This document shows positions 8,918 through 18,036 of a DNA stretch of 64,000 bases, one piece after another. The stretch is from Maritimibacter dapengensis (GTDB lineage Bacteria > Pseudomonadota > Alphaproteobacteria > Rhodobacterales > Rhodobacteraceae), in contig NZ_JAHUZE010000001.1 of assembly GCF_019218265.1 (NCBI RefSeq), positions 434,001 through 498,000 on the forward strand, in the 5' to 3' direction. Positions within the stretch are counted from its first letter, which is position 1. Each line of letters opens with the position of its first letter. Both the position numbers and the translations under genes were made by a program. A model generated the notes under the pieces. It worked only from the letters and a program-made list of their open reading frames with translations. It ran no database searches and was not told the origin of the DNA.

Positions 8918-8951
8918 CTACAAACTAGGATCAACCAACTGGGAGTATGAT

Positions 8952-9920
8952 ATGTTGAACAAAGTGAAATTCGTTGCAGCCGGTGTGTTGTCCGCTGCGG
9001 TGATGGCACCTGCGGCCTATGCCGAGGAATTCATCACCATCGGGACCGGCGGTGTGACGGGCGTCTATTACCCGACCGGCGGCGCGATCTGCCGTCTCGT
9101 GAACAAGGGCCGTGCCGATCACGGCGTGCGGTGTTCCGTCGAATCCACCGGCGGCTCGGTCTACAACATCGAAACCATCCGCGCGGGCGAGCTGGAATTC
9201 GGCGTCGCTCAGTCCGACTGGCAGTACCACGCATATAACGGCACGTCGCGCTTCGAAGATGCAGGCGCGTTCGAGGGTCTGCGCGCGGTCTTCTCGGTCC
9301 ACCCGGAGCCGTTCACCGTCGTCGCCCGTGCCGACGCCGGCATCTCGTCCTTCGAGGATCTCAAGGGCAAGCGCGTGAACATCGGCAACCCCGGTTCGGG
9401 TCAGCGCGGCACGATGGAAGTGCTGATGAACGAGATGGGCTGGACCACCGACGACTTCGCGCTCGCGACCGAGCTCAAGGCCGCCGAACAGTCGGCCGCG
9501 CTCTGCGACAATCAGATCGACGCGATGGTCTACACGGTCGGCCACCCCTCGGGTTCGATCCAGGAGGCCACGACCGCCTGCGATTCCGTGCTCGTCGAAG
9601 TGTCCGGTGACGCCGTGACCAAGCTGGTCGAAGAAAACCCGTTCTACCGCACCGCCACCATTCCGGGCGGCATGTATCGCGGCAATGACGAAGACACGAT
9701 GACCTTTGGTGTCGGCGCGACCTTCGTCTCGTCCGACGCGGTGTCCGAAGACGCGGTCTACGCGGTCGTGTCCTCGGTCTTCGAGAACTTCGAAGACTTC
9801 AAGGGCCTGCACCCGGCCTTCGCGAACCTCAAGCCCGAAGAGATGGTCTCGGCCGGTCTGTCGGCCCCGCTCCATGCCGGTGCCGAGAAATACTACAAGG
9901 AAAAAGGCTGGGTGGAATAA
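8952..9920 (+). CDS. TAXI family TRAP transporter periplasmic binding protein
   Basis: I start the gene at the ATG at 8952 because GGGAG lies 7-11 nt upstream and the product then begins with a clean Sec signal peptide ([20 protein letters not shown], cleaved after AYA near residue 24). The mature protein begins with the TAXI hallmark [20 protein letters not shown] and continues with [26 protein letters not shown] proteins deliver ligands such as glutamate-like or keto acids to a fused TRAP permease. The permease gene follows 102 nt downstream, separated by a hairpin that may keep this abundant protein more highly expressed. Confidence 0.94.
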   Translation: MLNKVKFVAAGVLSAAVMAPAAYAEEFITIGTGGVTGVYYPTGGAICRLVNKGRADHGVRCSVESTGGSVYNIETIRAGELEFGVAQSDWQYHAYNGTSRFEDAGAFEGLRAVFSVHPEPFTVVARADAGISSFEDLKGKRVNIGNPGSGQRGTMEVLMNEMGWTTDDFALATELKAAEQSAALCDNQIDAMVYTVGHPSGSIQEATTACDSVLVEVSGDAVTKLVEENPFYRTATIPGGMYRGNDEDTMTFGVGATFVSSDAVSEDAVYAVVSSVFENFEDFKGLHPAFANLKPEEMVSAGLSAPLHAGAEKYYKEKGWVE

Positions 9921-9940
9921 TTCACCCGTGTGAAATGATC

Positions 9941-9965
9941 GACGGGGGCGGCCTGCGCCCCCGTC
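9941..9965 (+). promoter_or_regulatory. intra-operon stem-loop between binding protein and permease
   Basis: GACGGGGGCG (9941-9950) and CGCCCCCGTC (9956-9965) form a perfect 10-bp stem with a 5-nt loop. There is no T tract, so it is more likely a partial terminator or a 3' stabiliser of the binding-protein message than a full stop. Confidence 0.6.
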
Positions 9966-10022
9966 ACCCTCGCATATAACGACAAGTGAATTGGTGGCTT
10001 TCGGGCCGGGGACGGAGGGGTC

Positions 10023-12632
10023 ATGTCCGCAAAAGAAAACAAGGCTCTCAGTGAAGCCGAACTTCAGGAACTCGTCGCCGCATCCGATAGTGGTGCCCGT
10101 TCGGTTCCCGGTAATCTTGGCCTCTTCATCGCCGCCGTCGCGTTGATCTGGTCGATCTTTCAGGTCCTGCTTGCATCGCCCTGGGCGCCTTATGTGCTGC
10201 CCTCCGATGCGATCAACAATTCACGCCAGATCCATCTGGCCTTCGCGATCTTCCTGTCTGCGATGGCCTATCCGCTCTTCAAATCCGCGCCCCGGCACAA
10301 GGTGCCGTGGTATGACTGGATCCTCGCATTGGGCGGTGCGTTCTTCGCGCTCTACGGTTATTTCTTCTACGAGAAGATCGTTCAGAACGGCGGTCTCGCG
10401 GATGGCACGGACGCCATCGCGGGCCTCGTCGGTCTCGGGCTTCTGTTCATCGCCGCCTACCGCACCCTCGGCCCCGTCATGGTCGTCCTTGCCATGATTT
10501 TCCTGGCCTACGTCTTCTTCGGCTCGTCCGAGGTCGTGCCGGATTCGATCCGCTGGGCCGGTGCGAGCCTGCGCAAGGCCATGTCGCATATGTGGATCAC
10601 GTCCGAGGGTGTGTTCGGCATCGCGCTGGGCGTCTCGACCAAGTTCGTGTTCCTCTTCGTCCTGTTCGGCGCCCTTTTGGACAAGGCCGGCGCGGGCAAC
10701 TATTTCATCAAGATGGCCTTCGGGGCGCTCGGCCACCTGCGCGGCGGACCCGCAAAGGCGGCTGTCGTCGGCTCGGCAGCGACCGGCCTTATCTCCGGCT
10801 CGTCCATTGCCAACGTGGTGACCACCGGCACCTTCACCATCCCGCTGATGAAGCGGGTGGGGTTCTCGGCGGAGAAGGCAGGATCGGTCGAAGTCGCCTC
10901 CTCGGTCAACGGTCAGATCATGCCCCCGGTCATGGGCGCGGCCGCGTTCCTGATGGTCGAATACGTCGGCATTTCCTATGTCGAGGTCATCACCCACGCC
11001 TTCCTGCCCGCCATCATTTCTTACATCGCGCTGGTCTATATCGTTCACCTCGAAGCGGTGAAAAACAACATGCCGACGCTCGGCAACAAGGTCGTCTCGA
11101 TGGGCAAGACCATCGGCGGCATGTTCCTGTTCTTCGCGGGCTTCGCGGCCTTGTGCTACGTCACGCAATTCCCCGTGCGACTGATCGTGTCGATGGTGCC
11201 CGCCGGGTCGGGCTGGATCCTCGCCGCGCTGCTGGCGCTGATCTATGTCGGACTGATCTACCTCGCCTCCACGGTCGACGATCTCGAACCCGACGATCCG
11301 AATGCCGAGCAGGTCGAACTGCCGGAAATTCCCAAGATCTACAAATCCGGACTCTACTATCTGCTGCCGATCATCGTGCTGGTCTATTTCCTGATGATCG
11401 AGCGGAAATCGCCGGGCCTGTCTGCGTTCTGGGCGACCTTCCTGCTCTTCGGGATCCTTCTGACCCAGAAAACGCTCAAGTCGTTCTTCCGAGGAGAAAG
11501 CAACGCGATTTCGCGGCTGCGTGAAGGACTTGTCGACCTTGTCGGAGGCATGATCGACGGGGCGCGCAACATGATCGGCATCGGCCTTGCGACCGCGACC
11601 GCCGGGATCATCGTGGGCACCGTGTCGCTCACCGGGATCGGGCAGGTCATGGCCGACTTCGTCGAATTCCTGTCGGGCGGTAACCTGATCCTCATGCTGA
11701 TCTTCGTGGCAATCCTGTCGCTGATCCTCGGGATGGGCCTTCCGACGACCGCGAACTACATCGTGGTATCGTCGCTCATGGTCGCCGTGGTCGTGGAACT
11801 GGGCGCGCAATCGGGCCTCGTCGTGCCGCTCATCGCGGTGCACCTCTTCGTCTTCTACTTCGGGATCATGGCCGACGTGACGCCACCCGTGGGTCTCGCG
11901 TCCTTCGCCGCTGCCGCCGTTTCCGGGGGCGATGCGATCCGCACCGGCTTCACCGCGTTTTTCTATTCCTTGCGCACCGTGGCGCTCCCCTTCGTGTTCA
12001 TCTTCAACACGGACCTCCTGCTGATCGACGTGACATTGGTGCAGGGCATTATCGTCTTCATTGTCTCGACCATCGGTATCCTCGTCTTCACGGCAGGCAC
12101 GATGGGATGGTTCATGGCCAAGTCACGCATCTGGGAAACCGTTGCCCTGCTCGTCATTGCTTTCGCGCTGTTCCGCCCCGGCGTCTTCATGAACCAGATC
12201 CAGCCTCCGTTCGAAGAAATCGAACCGGCCGCCTTCACCGAACGGCTCGAAACGGCGCGGCCGGGGTCCGAATTGCGGACCGTCATTTCCGGCCCGGATT
12301 TCGACACGCTCGAGATGAAGGACATGACCGTCGTGCTCACCGTTCCCGAGGCCGAAGGCGCAGATGCGCGGCTCGACGAGCTGGGCCTGATGCTCATGCC
12401 CGAGGACGGCGTCATGCGGATGGAGGAACCGATGTTCGGCACCCCGCTCGCAGACAAGCTGTCGAGCTTCGATTTCTACGGGGACAACCCGGTGGCGATC
12501 ACCGAGGTCCGCGCGAGCGCCGATCAGATGCCGAAAGAGCTGATCTTCATCCCGACACTGGCGCTTCTCGGCCTTATCGCATTCCTGCAAATACAGCGTA
12601 GTCGTCGCGAGCCGGAAGGAGTGACAGCATGA
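10023..12632 (+). CDS. TRAP transporter fused permease (4TM/12TM, TAXI type)
   Basis: This 869-residue inner-membrane protein fuses the small and large TRAP membrane subunits. Hydrophobic segments start at about residue 30. The large-subunit core contains GSAATGLISGSSIANVVTTG, NGQIMPPVMGAAAFLMVEY and LGMGLPTTANYIVVSSL, typical of ion-driven TRAP permeases. After the last core helix there is a C-terminal DUF3394-like soluble region (about 715-840) and a final hydrophobic segment. A good Shine-Dalgarno, GGAGG, sits 4-8 nt before the start. It works with the TAXI binding protein upstream and overlaps the usp gene by 4 nt. The substrate is inferred from the locus to be an amino or beta-amino acid. 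Confidence 0.94.
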   Translation: MSAKENKALSEAELQELVAASDSGARSVPGNLGLFIAAVALIWSIFQVLLASPWAPYVLPSDAINNSRQIHLAFAIFLSAMAYPLFKSAPRHKVPWYDWILALGGAFFALYGYFFYEKIVQNGGLADGTDAIAGLVGLGLLFIAAYRTLGPVMVVLAMIFLAYVFFGSSEVVPDSIRWAGASLRKAMSHMWITSEGVFGIALGVSTKFVFLFVLFGALLDKAGAGNYFIKMAFGALGHLRGGPAKAAVVGSAATGLISGSSIANVVTTGTFTIPLMKRVGFSAEKAGSVEVASSVNGQIMPPVMGAAAFLMVEYVGISYVEVITHAFLPAIISYIALVYIVHLEAVKNNMPTLGNKVVSMGKTIGGMFLFFAGFAALCYVTQFPVRLIVSMVPAGSGWILAALLALIYVGLIYLASTVDDLEPDDPNAEQVELPEIPKIYKSGLYYLLPIIVLVYFLMIERKSPGLSAFWATFLLFGILLTQKTLKSFFRGESNAISRLREGLVDLVGGMIDGARNMIGIGLATATAGIIVGTVSLTGIGQVMADFVEFLSGGNLILMLIFVAILSLILGMGLPTTANYIVVSSLMVAVVVELGAQSGLVVPLIAVHLFVFYFGIMADVTPPVGLASFAAAAVSGGDAIRTGFTAFFYSLRTVALPFVFIFNTDLLLIDVTLVQGIIVFIVSTIGILVFTAGTMGWFMAKSRIWETVALLVIAFALFRPGVFMNQIQPPFEEIEPAAFTERLETARPGSELRTVISGPDFDTLEMKDMTVVLTVPEAEGADARLDELGLMLMPEDGVMRMEEPMFGTPLADKLSSFDFYGDNPVAITEVRASADQMPKELIFIPTLALLGLIAFLQIQRSRREPEGVTA

Positions 12633-13060
12633 TCAAGACCGTTCTCTGTGCCGTGGACATCAACCGCCCTGACGAAGAGCGGCCTGTTCTGGAAATGGCA
12701 GCCAAGCTCGCGGACCTCGACGGCGCGCAGCTCGACGTCATCACCGTCGTTCCGGATTTCGGGGCAAGCGTCGTGGGGGCCTATTTTCAGGATCATCACG
12801 TCGCCACGGCCCGTGACGAGGCCGACAAGATCCTGCGGGGCTTCACCGCCGGTGTGCTAGACGCGGATCTGGACGCCAAGGTGCGCCACGTGATCGCGGT
12901 CGGCAAGGTCTATGAAGAGGTGCTTCACGCCGCCGACGTGGGCAAAGCCGACCTGATCGTGCTCGGCGCGCATAGCCCGGACCTCAAGGATTACTTGCTC
13001 GGCCCCAACGCGGCCCGAGTCGTGCGTCACTCCAAATGCTCGGTCTACGTGGTCCGCTAG
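12629..13060 (+). CDS. universal stress protein family, TRAP-associated
   Basis: The 143-residue single-domain Usp begins KTVLCAVDINRPDEE. It ends with the nucleotide-binding signature in degenerate form, LGAHSPDLKDYLLGPNAARVVRHSKCSVYVV; the usual GS after the leucine is GP here. Usp genes are often fused to or placed next to TRAP operons; in Halomonas the homologue TeaD lowers activity of the TeaABC ectoine transporter. Translational coupling by a 4-nt overlap with the permease makes a similar regulatory role likely. Its stop overlaps the stop of the convergent putR gene. Confidence 0.9.
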   Translation: MIKTVLCAVDINRPDEERPVLEMAAKLADLDGAQLDVITVVPDFGASVVGAYFQDHHVATARDEADKILRGFTAGVLDADLDAKVRHVIAVGKVYEEVLHAADVGKADLIVLGAHSPDLKDYLLGPNAARVVRHSKCSVYVVR

Positions 13061-13518
13061 ACGGTCATGTAGGATTGCTCGACCACCGCCTCCATCGCGA
13101 TATAGGTGGAGGTGGCAGCGACGTGCGGGAGAGATGAAATCGTCTCGCCCAGCACCCGGCGGTAATCCACGATATCTCGGGATCGCACCTTGATGAGGTA
13201 ATCGAACCCGCCCGCGATCATGTAGCATTCCTCGATCTCCGGCACCGCGCGGGCGGCGTCATTGAACTTGGCGAGTGCGGATTGGCGGGTGTCCGACAAC
13301 TTGACCTCGACATAGGCCACATGCTGCAAATCCAGCTTTTCGGGCGACAGGATTGCGCGGTAGCCCTGGATCACTCCCTTCTCCTCGAGCGCCCTTACCC
13401 GGGCTGCCACGGGCGTTTTCGAAAGACCCACCCGCGCAGCGAGGTCCACCATCGAAAGACGCGCGTTTTCCGTAAGGGCGGACAGGATTTTCCTGTCATA
13501 TGGGTCGAGGTCAGACAT
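13057..13518 (-). CDS. putR: Lrp/AsnC family regulator of proline catabolism
   Basis: The 153-residue protein has an N-terminal winged helix-turn-helix (LDPYDRKILSALTENAR, then SMVDLAARVGLSKTPVAARVRALEE) and a C-terminal RAM ligand domain (EECYMIAGGFDYLIKVRSRD). It is divergent from putA across a 105-bp gap, the classical arrangement for PutR, an Lrp-type activator that switches on putA when proline is present. The gene name rests on this context. Confidence 0.87.
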   Translation of the reverse strand: MSDLDPYDRKILSALTENARLSMVDLAARVGLSKTPVAARVRALEEKGVIQGYRAILSPEKLDLQHVAYVEVKLSDTRQSALAKFNDAARAVPEIEECYMIAGGFDYLIKVRSRDIVDYRRVLGETISSLPHVAATSTYIAMEAVVEQSYMTV

Positions 13519-13543
13519 TTCGGCTCTCTTGGGTCAAAAATAA

Positions 13544-13556
13544 AGTCATTTCGACT
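13544..13556. promoter_or_regulatory. candidate PutR site in the putR-putA gap
   Basis: AGTC-ATTTC-GACT is an inverted repeat in the AT-rich part of the divergent gap, 26 bp from the putR start and 68 bp from the putA start. Lrp-type proteins bind short loose dyads of this kind. The evidence is positional only. Confidence 0.3.
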
Positions 13557-13623
13557 ATGAAAACACTGAACTCGGCCAAAGAGTCCAGCGTTGTCTTTGT
13601 ATCCTGTTCCAAAGGAGACCCAG

Positions 13624-16600
13624 ATGCGCGACATTTTCATCCCCGAGTTCACCGACAGCGCCAAGTTTCAGGAAGAGGTCGCGCTGGTCGACCGCCTGAT
13701 CGACGAGGCCGGCCTTTCAACTGAGGCGCGTGAAGACATCAGCCGTACGGCCGCAGACCTAGTCCGCGACATCCGGTCCGGCGCGCGGCCCGGCATCATG
13801 GAGCAGTTCCTTGGCGAATATGGGCTGTCGACGGAAGAGGGCGTCGCGCTCATGTGTCTGGCAGAGGCGCTTCTGCGGGTGCCCGATGCCGAGACGATCG
13901 ACGCACTGATCGAAGACAAGATCGCGCCCTCCGATTGGGGCGGCCATCTGGGGCAGGCGGCTTCTCCGCTGGTGAACGCCTCGACCTGGGCGCTGCTTCT
14001 CACGGGCCGTGTGCTGGATGAGGGTCGGCCGGGGCTGGCGGGCACGCTGCGCGGGATGGTCAAGCGTCTGGGCGAACCGGTGATCCGTGTCGCCGTCGGC
14101 CAGGCCATGCGCGAAATGGGGCGTCAATTCGTGCTGGGCGAAACCATCGACCGCGCCATTGAAAGGGCCGAAAAGCTCGAGGCGAAGGGCTACACCTATT
14201 CCTACGACATGCTGGGCGAAGCCGCGATGACCGGCGAAGATGCCCGGCGCTATGCCGACGCCTACCGCAACGCGATCAAGGCGATCGGGTCCAAGGCGCA
14301 TGCGGATACCGTCGCCGAGAACCCCGGCATTTCCGTCAAGCTCTCGGCGCTGCATCCGCGCTACGAGGTGTCGCACGAAGACCGGGTGATGAAAGAGCTC
14401 GTCCCAGTTCTGCGAAGCCTCACCCGCGAAGCCGCTCGCGCCGGGATCGGCCTCAACATCGACGCCGAGGAACAGGACCGGCTGGTGCTGTCCCTCAAGG
14501 TGATCGAAGCGGTGCTCGAGGACGAGATGCTGTCGGATTGGAACGGCTTCGGCGTGGTGGTGCAGGCTTACGGCAAGCGCGCGGGGCTGGTCATCGACTG
14601 GCTGAACGAGACCGCCGAGCGGCTGGACCGCCGCATCATGGTCCGCCTCGTCAAAGGCGCCTATTGGGACACCGAGATGAAGCTCGCCCAAGTCGAGGGG
14701 CATCCGGGCTTTCCGCTGTTCACCACGAAACCCGCGACCGACGTGAGCTACCTCGCCAATGCCCGCAAACTCATCGGCTATGGCGAAAGGCTCTACCCGC
14801 AATTCGCGACCCACAACGCGCATACCGTCGCTGCGATCCGCCACATGGTCGCCGACGCACCGGCGCTGGAATACGAGTTTCAACGGCTCCACGGCATGGG
14901 CGAACGGCTCTACGATATCGTCATGCGCGAAGAAAATACGCGTTGCCGCATCTATGCACCCGTGGGGGCGCACCGCGACTTGCTGGCTTATCTCGTGCGC
15001 CGCCTTCTGGAAAACGGCGCGAATTCCAGCTTTGTGAACCAGATCGTCGATGAAGACGTCTCGCCCGAGGAAATTGCCCGCGACCCGATCTCGGACGTGA
15101 AAACCGAAGGCACGATCCGCAACCTCGACCACCCGTCGCAGATTTTCGCACCCCGCCCGAACTCCATGGGCTTCGACCTCACCGAAGCTGAATGGCTCGC
15201 TAGGATTGACGCGGCGCGGGATGTGACGGTCCCTGACGGCGAACCCCTGATCGCGGGCGAGGCGACCGGCACAGCGCGACCCGTGAAAAACCCGGCCACG
15301 GGGGCTGTGGTCGCGCAGGTGACGGACGCGGACGAGGCGACTGTCGACCGCGCCATCGACGCAGCCCGACCGTGGGAGGCCGCCGCAGACACACGCGCCG
15401 AAACCCTCCACCGCGCCGCCGATCTCTACGAGGCTGAATACGGCCCGTTCTTCGCGGTGCTCGCACGCGAGGCGGGCAAGACATTGAATGACGCCGTGGG
15501 CGAATTGCGCGAGGCCGTGGATTTCCTCCACTATTACGCGGAACAGGGCCGCGCGCTTGACCGTCCCGCTCGGGGCGTCATGGCGGCGATCAGCCCTTGG
15601 AACTTCCCGCTCGCCATCTTCACCGGGCAGATCGCGGCGGCGCTCATGGCCGGGAATGGCGTCATCGCTAAGCCCGCGGAACAGACCCCTCTTGTCGCGT
15701 GCATGGCGGTTCGGCTCTTGCACGAGGCCGGCGTGCCGCGCGACGTGCTGCAACTTCTTCCGGGTGATGGGGCCAAGGTCGGGGCAGGGCTGACCGCGTC
15801 CCCGAAACTGGCGGGCGTGGTCTTCACCGGCTCGACCGATACGGCGCAGGTGATCCGCAAATCCATGGCCGAGAACATGGACCCCGGCGCGCCCCTGATC
15901 GCGGAAACCGGCGGCCTCAATGCAATGATCGTGGATTCCACCGCGCTCCCCGAACAGGCGGTGCGCGACATCGTCGCCTCGTCCTTTCAATCCGCCGGAC
16001 AACGCTGCTCGGCGCTCAGGTGCCTCTACGTGCAGGAGGACGTGGCAGACCGCATGATCCACATGCTGCGCGGCGCCATGGACGAGCTTGCTTTGGGCGA
16101 TCCGTGGCACCTGTCCACCGATGTCGGACCAGTCATCGACGGCGAGGCGCAGGCGGATATCGCGGGCTATCTCAAAACCAAACGCAACCGTATCATCCAT
16201 CAGGTTGACGCGCCGAAGCGCGGCACTTTCATCCCGCCCACGTTGATCGAGGTGAACGGCATAAACGATCTGGAGCGCGAGGTGTTCGGACCCGTGCTCC
16301 ACGTCGCGACCTTTGGCGCAGAAGATCTGGACCGTGTGATCGACGAGGTGAATGCGCGCGGGTTCGGGCTGACCTTCGGGCTGCACAGCCGGATCGACGG
16401 GCGGGTCGAACATATCGCCCAACGGGTCCATGTCGGCAACACCTACGTCAACCGCAACCAGATCGGCGCCATCGTCGGCAGTCAGCCGTTCGGCGGCGAG
16501 GGGTTGTCCGGCACCGGGCCGAAAGCGGGCGGGCCAAACTACGTGCCACGCTTCGCTGCACCTGAAGCACCGGACGTAGACGCAGGCGTATGGTCGGGCG

Positions 16601-17046
16601 AAGCGGACCTGAACACGATCCAAAGGCGTCTCGACAATTTCGTTGAAACCCGCGTGCAAACACGCATGATGCCGGGCCCGACCGGCGAATTGAACCGACT
16701 GGAAGAAGTGACGCGACCACCACTGCTGTGCCTCGGGCCGGGTGCCGAAGCGGCCGCAGCACAGGTTGAAGCGGTCCGCGCCGTCAGAGGCGTGGCTGTC
16801 GCCGTGGACGGTGCGCTTGCGCCGGACGCACTTACCGAGCTCAACGGGTTCTCCGGCGCGATCTGGTGGGGCGATCCCGATAGGGCGCGGTCCTACGCCA
16901 AGGCGCTTGCGGCGCGCGACGGCCAGATCCTCCCGCTCATCACGGCCATGCTGGACCGAAGCCATGCCGTGCATGAACGTCACCTCTGCGTCGACACGAC
17001 GGCGGCGGGCGGCAACGCGGAACTGCTCGCAGGCGACCAGAGCTAG
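13624..17046 (+). CDS. putA: bifunctional proline dehydrogenase / L-glutamate gamma-semialdehyde dehydrogenase
   Basis: PutA oxidises proline to P5C with FAD and then P5C to glutamate with NAD+. I use the ATG at 13624, which has AAAGGAGA upstream, rather than an earlier one at 13591. The 1140 residues contain the PRODH barrel (about 80-480, including GISVKLSALHPRYE and MVRLVKGAYWDTE). The aldehyde dehydrogenase domain follows, with AETGGLNAMIV and catalytic C795 in AGQRCSALRC. A C-terminal domain of roughly 140 residues completes it. There is no N-terminal ribbon-helix-helix, so it does not regulate itself, which fits the separate putR next door. Confidence 0.96.
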   Translation: MRDIFIPEFTDSAKFQEEVALVDRLIDEAGLSTEAREDISRTAADLVRDIRSGARPGIMEQFLGEYGLSTEEGVALMCLAEALLRVPDAETIDALIEDKIAPSDWGGHLGQAASPLVNASTWALLLTGRVLDEGRPGLAGTLRGMVKRLGEPVIRVAVGQAMREMGRQFVLGETIDRAIERAEKLEAKGYTYSYDMLGEAAMTGEDARRYADAYRNAIKAIGSKAHADTVAENPGISVKLSALHPRYEVSHEDRVMKELVPVLRSLTREAARAGIGLNIDAEEQDRLVLSLKVIEAVLEDEMLSDWNGFGVVVQAYGKRAGLVIDWLNETAERLDRRIMVRLVKGAYWDTEMKLAQVEGHPGFPLFTTKPATDVSYLANARKLIGYGERLYPQFATHNAHTVAAIRHMVADAPALEYEFQRLHGMGERLYDIVMREENTRCRIYAPVGAHRDLLAYLVRRLLENGANSSFVNQIVDEDVSPEEIARDPISDVKTEGTIRNLDHPSQIFAPRPNSMGFDLTEAEWLARIDAARDVTVPDGEPLIAGEATGTARPVKNPATGAVVAQVTDADEATVDRAIDAARPWEAAADTRAETLHRAADLYEAEYGPFFAVLAREAGKTLNDAVGELREAVDFLHYYAEQGRALDRPARGVMAAISPWNFPLAIFTGQIAAALMAGNGVIAKPAEQTPLVACMAVRLLHEAGVPRDVLQLLPGDGAKVGAGLTASPKLAGVVFTGSTDTAQVIRKSMAENMDPGAPLIAETGGLNAMIVDSTALPEQAVRDIVASSFQSAGQRCSALRCLYVQEDVADRMIHMLRGAMDELALGDPWHLSTDVGPVIDGEAQADIAGYLKTKRNRIIHQVDAPKRGTFIPPTLIEVNGINDLEREVFGPVLHVATFGAEDLDRVIDEVNARGFGLTFGLHSRIDGRVEHIAQRVHVGNTYVNRNQIGAIVGSQPFGGEGLSGTGPKAGGPNYVPRFAAPEAPDVDAGVWSGEADLNTIQRRLDNFVETRVQTRMMPGPTGELNRLEEVTRPPLLCLGPGAEAAAAQVEAVRAVRGVAVAVDGALAPDALTELNGFSGAIWWGDPDRARSYAKALAARDGQILPLITAMLDRSHAVHERHLCVDTTAAGGNAELLAGDQS

Positions 17047-17091
17047 GGAACCGCCTTGCGCCGGGGGCGTTGAAGGTCCGAAGGAGCAAGG

Positions 17092-18036
17092 ATGCTGAAA
17101 CCGATCCGCCCAGACCTGTCGCAGGCTCATGCGATCATCAACGCGCGTTCCGGCAAGGCAGAGGGTGCGCGCATGGTCGAGGATTTGACCGCCGCGGTGT
17201 CCGCCGCCGGCGGCGCGCTCACGGTGCATCTCGACCGGAAGTCCGGCAGGATCGAGACGCTGACCCGCAAGGCTCTGGACAAGGGCGCGACAACCGTGAT
17301 CGCCGCCGGTGGTGACGGCACGATCTCCGGCGTTGCGGGTGAGATGGTGGGATCTGGCGTCCCGATGGGTGTCGTCCCGATGGGAACCTTCAACTACTTC
17401 GCCCGTGCTTTGGGCGTGCCCGAAACGCCCGCCGAGGCGATCCGTGCTGTCACGGACGGCGTGATCCAGCCCGCTGCCGTGGGCCGGATCAACGACAAGG
17501 TGTTCCTGAACAACACCTCCATCGGCATCTATTCCGCCATCCTGAAAGAGCGGGAAGAGACCTATGCCCGTTTCGGGCGTTCACGCATCGCCGCCTACTG
17601 GTCGGTGCTGCGTGCGCTGATCAAGTTTTATGATCCCATGACCATGTCGATCACCGTCGATGGCAAGCAGCTGTCCGTTCGATCCCCGCTCGCCTTCGTC
17701 GGACACTCGGCCTATCAGCTCGAACGTTTCGACCTCGAAGGTGCCGAGGCGGTCCGTGACGGGAAACTCGCGCTTTTCCTCGCCGACGATGTCGGGCGGC
17801 GAGGCCTCGTGCGCCATGCGTTCCGGCTCGCGACCCGGCGGATGCAGGCGGGGCGAGACTTCCGGCTGGTGACCGGGAGCGAGATCGTGATCGACCCGGG
17901 ACGCCACAAACGCCTCGTCGTGCGCGACGGCGAGAAGGCCCCGATGCGCGGCCCCTACCGGATCAGCATCGAACACGGCGCACTCGATGTGATCCGCCCG
18001 AAAGACGTCCCGACCGACGACCCCGAGGTTCAATGA
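17092..18036 (+). CDS. diacylglycerol/lipid kinase family protein (YegS-like)
   Basis: The 314-residue product has the DAGK catalytic domain. The N-terminal IINARSGKAEGA replaces the usual NPxxG loop. The nucleotide motif AAGGDGTISGVAGEMVGSG follows, and then GVVPMGTFNYFARALGVP. Members phosphorylate diacylglycerol, phosphatidylglycerol or sphingoid lipids at the inner membrane; the lipid used here is unknown. AAGGAG precedes the ATG. It overlaps the phosphoesterase gene by 4 nt, forming a two-gene unit downstream of putA. Confidence 0.88.
   Translation: MLKPIRPDLSQAHAIINARSGKAEGARMVEDLTAAVSAAGGALTVHLDRKSGRIETLTRKALDKGATTVIAAGGDGTISGVAGEMVGSGVPMGVVPMGTFNYFARALGVPETPAEAIRAVTDGVIQPAAVGRINDKVFLNNTSIGIYSAILKEREETYARFGRSRIAAYWSVLRALIKFYDPMTMSITVDGKQLSVRSPLAFVGHSAYQLERFDLEGAEAVRDGKLALFLADDVGRRGLVRHAFRLATRRMQAGRDFRLVTGSEIVIDPGRHKRLVVRDGEKAPMRGPYRISIEHGALDVIRPKDVPTDDPEVQ

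Noticed and set aside
10221-11843. Minus-strand frame of 540 codons opposite the TRAP permease.
   Set aside because: The plus strand encodes a clear membrane transporter; the antisense product is a repetitive Asp/His/Arg sequence.
13759-17229. Minus-strand frame of over 1100 codons opposite putA.
   Set aside because: The plus strand encodes a full-length PutA with all motifs; the antisense translation is His/Arg-rich with no family sequence.
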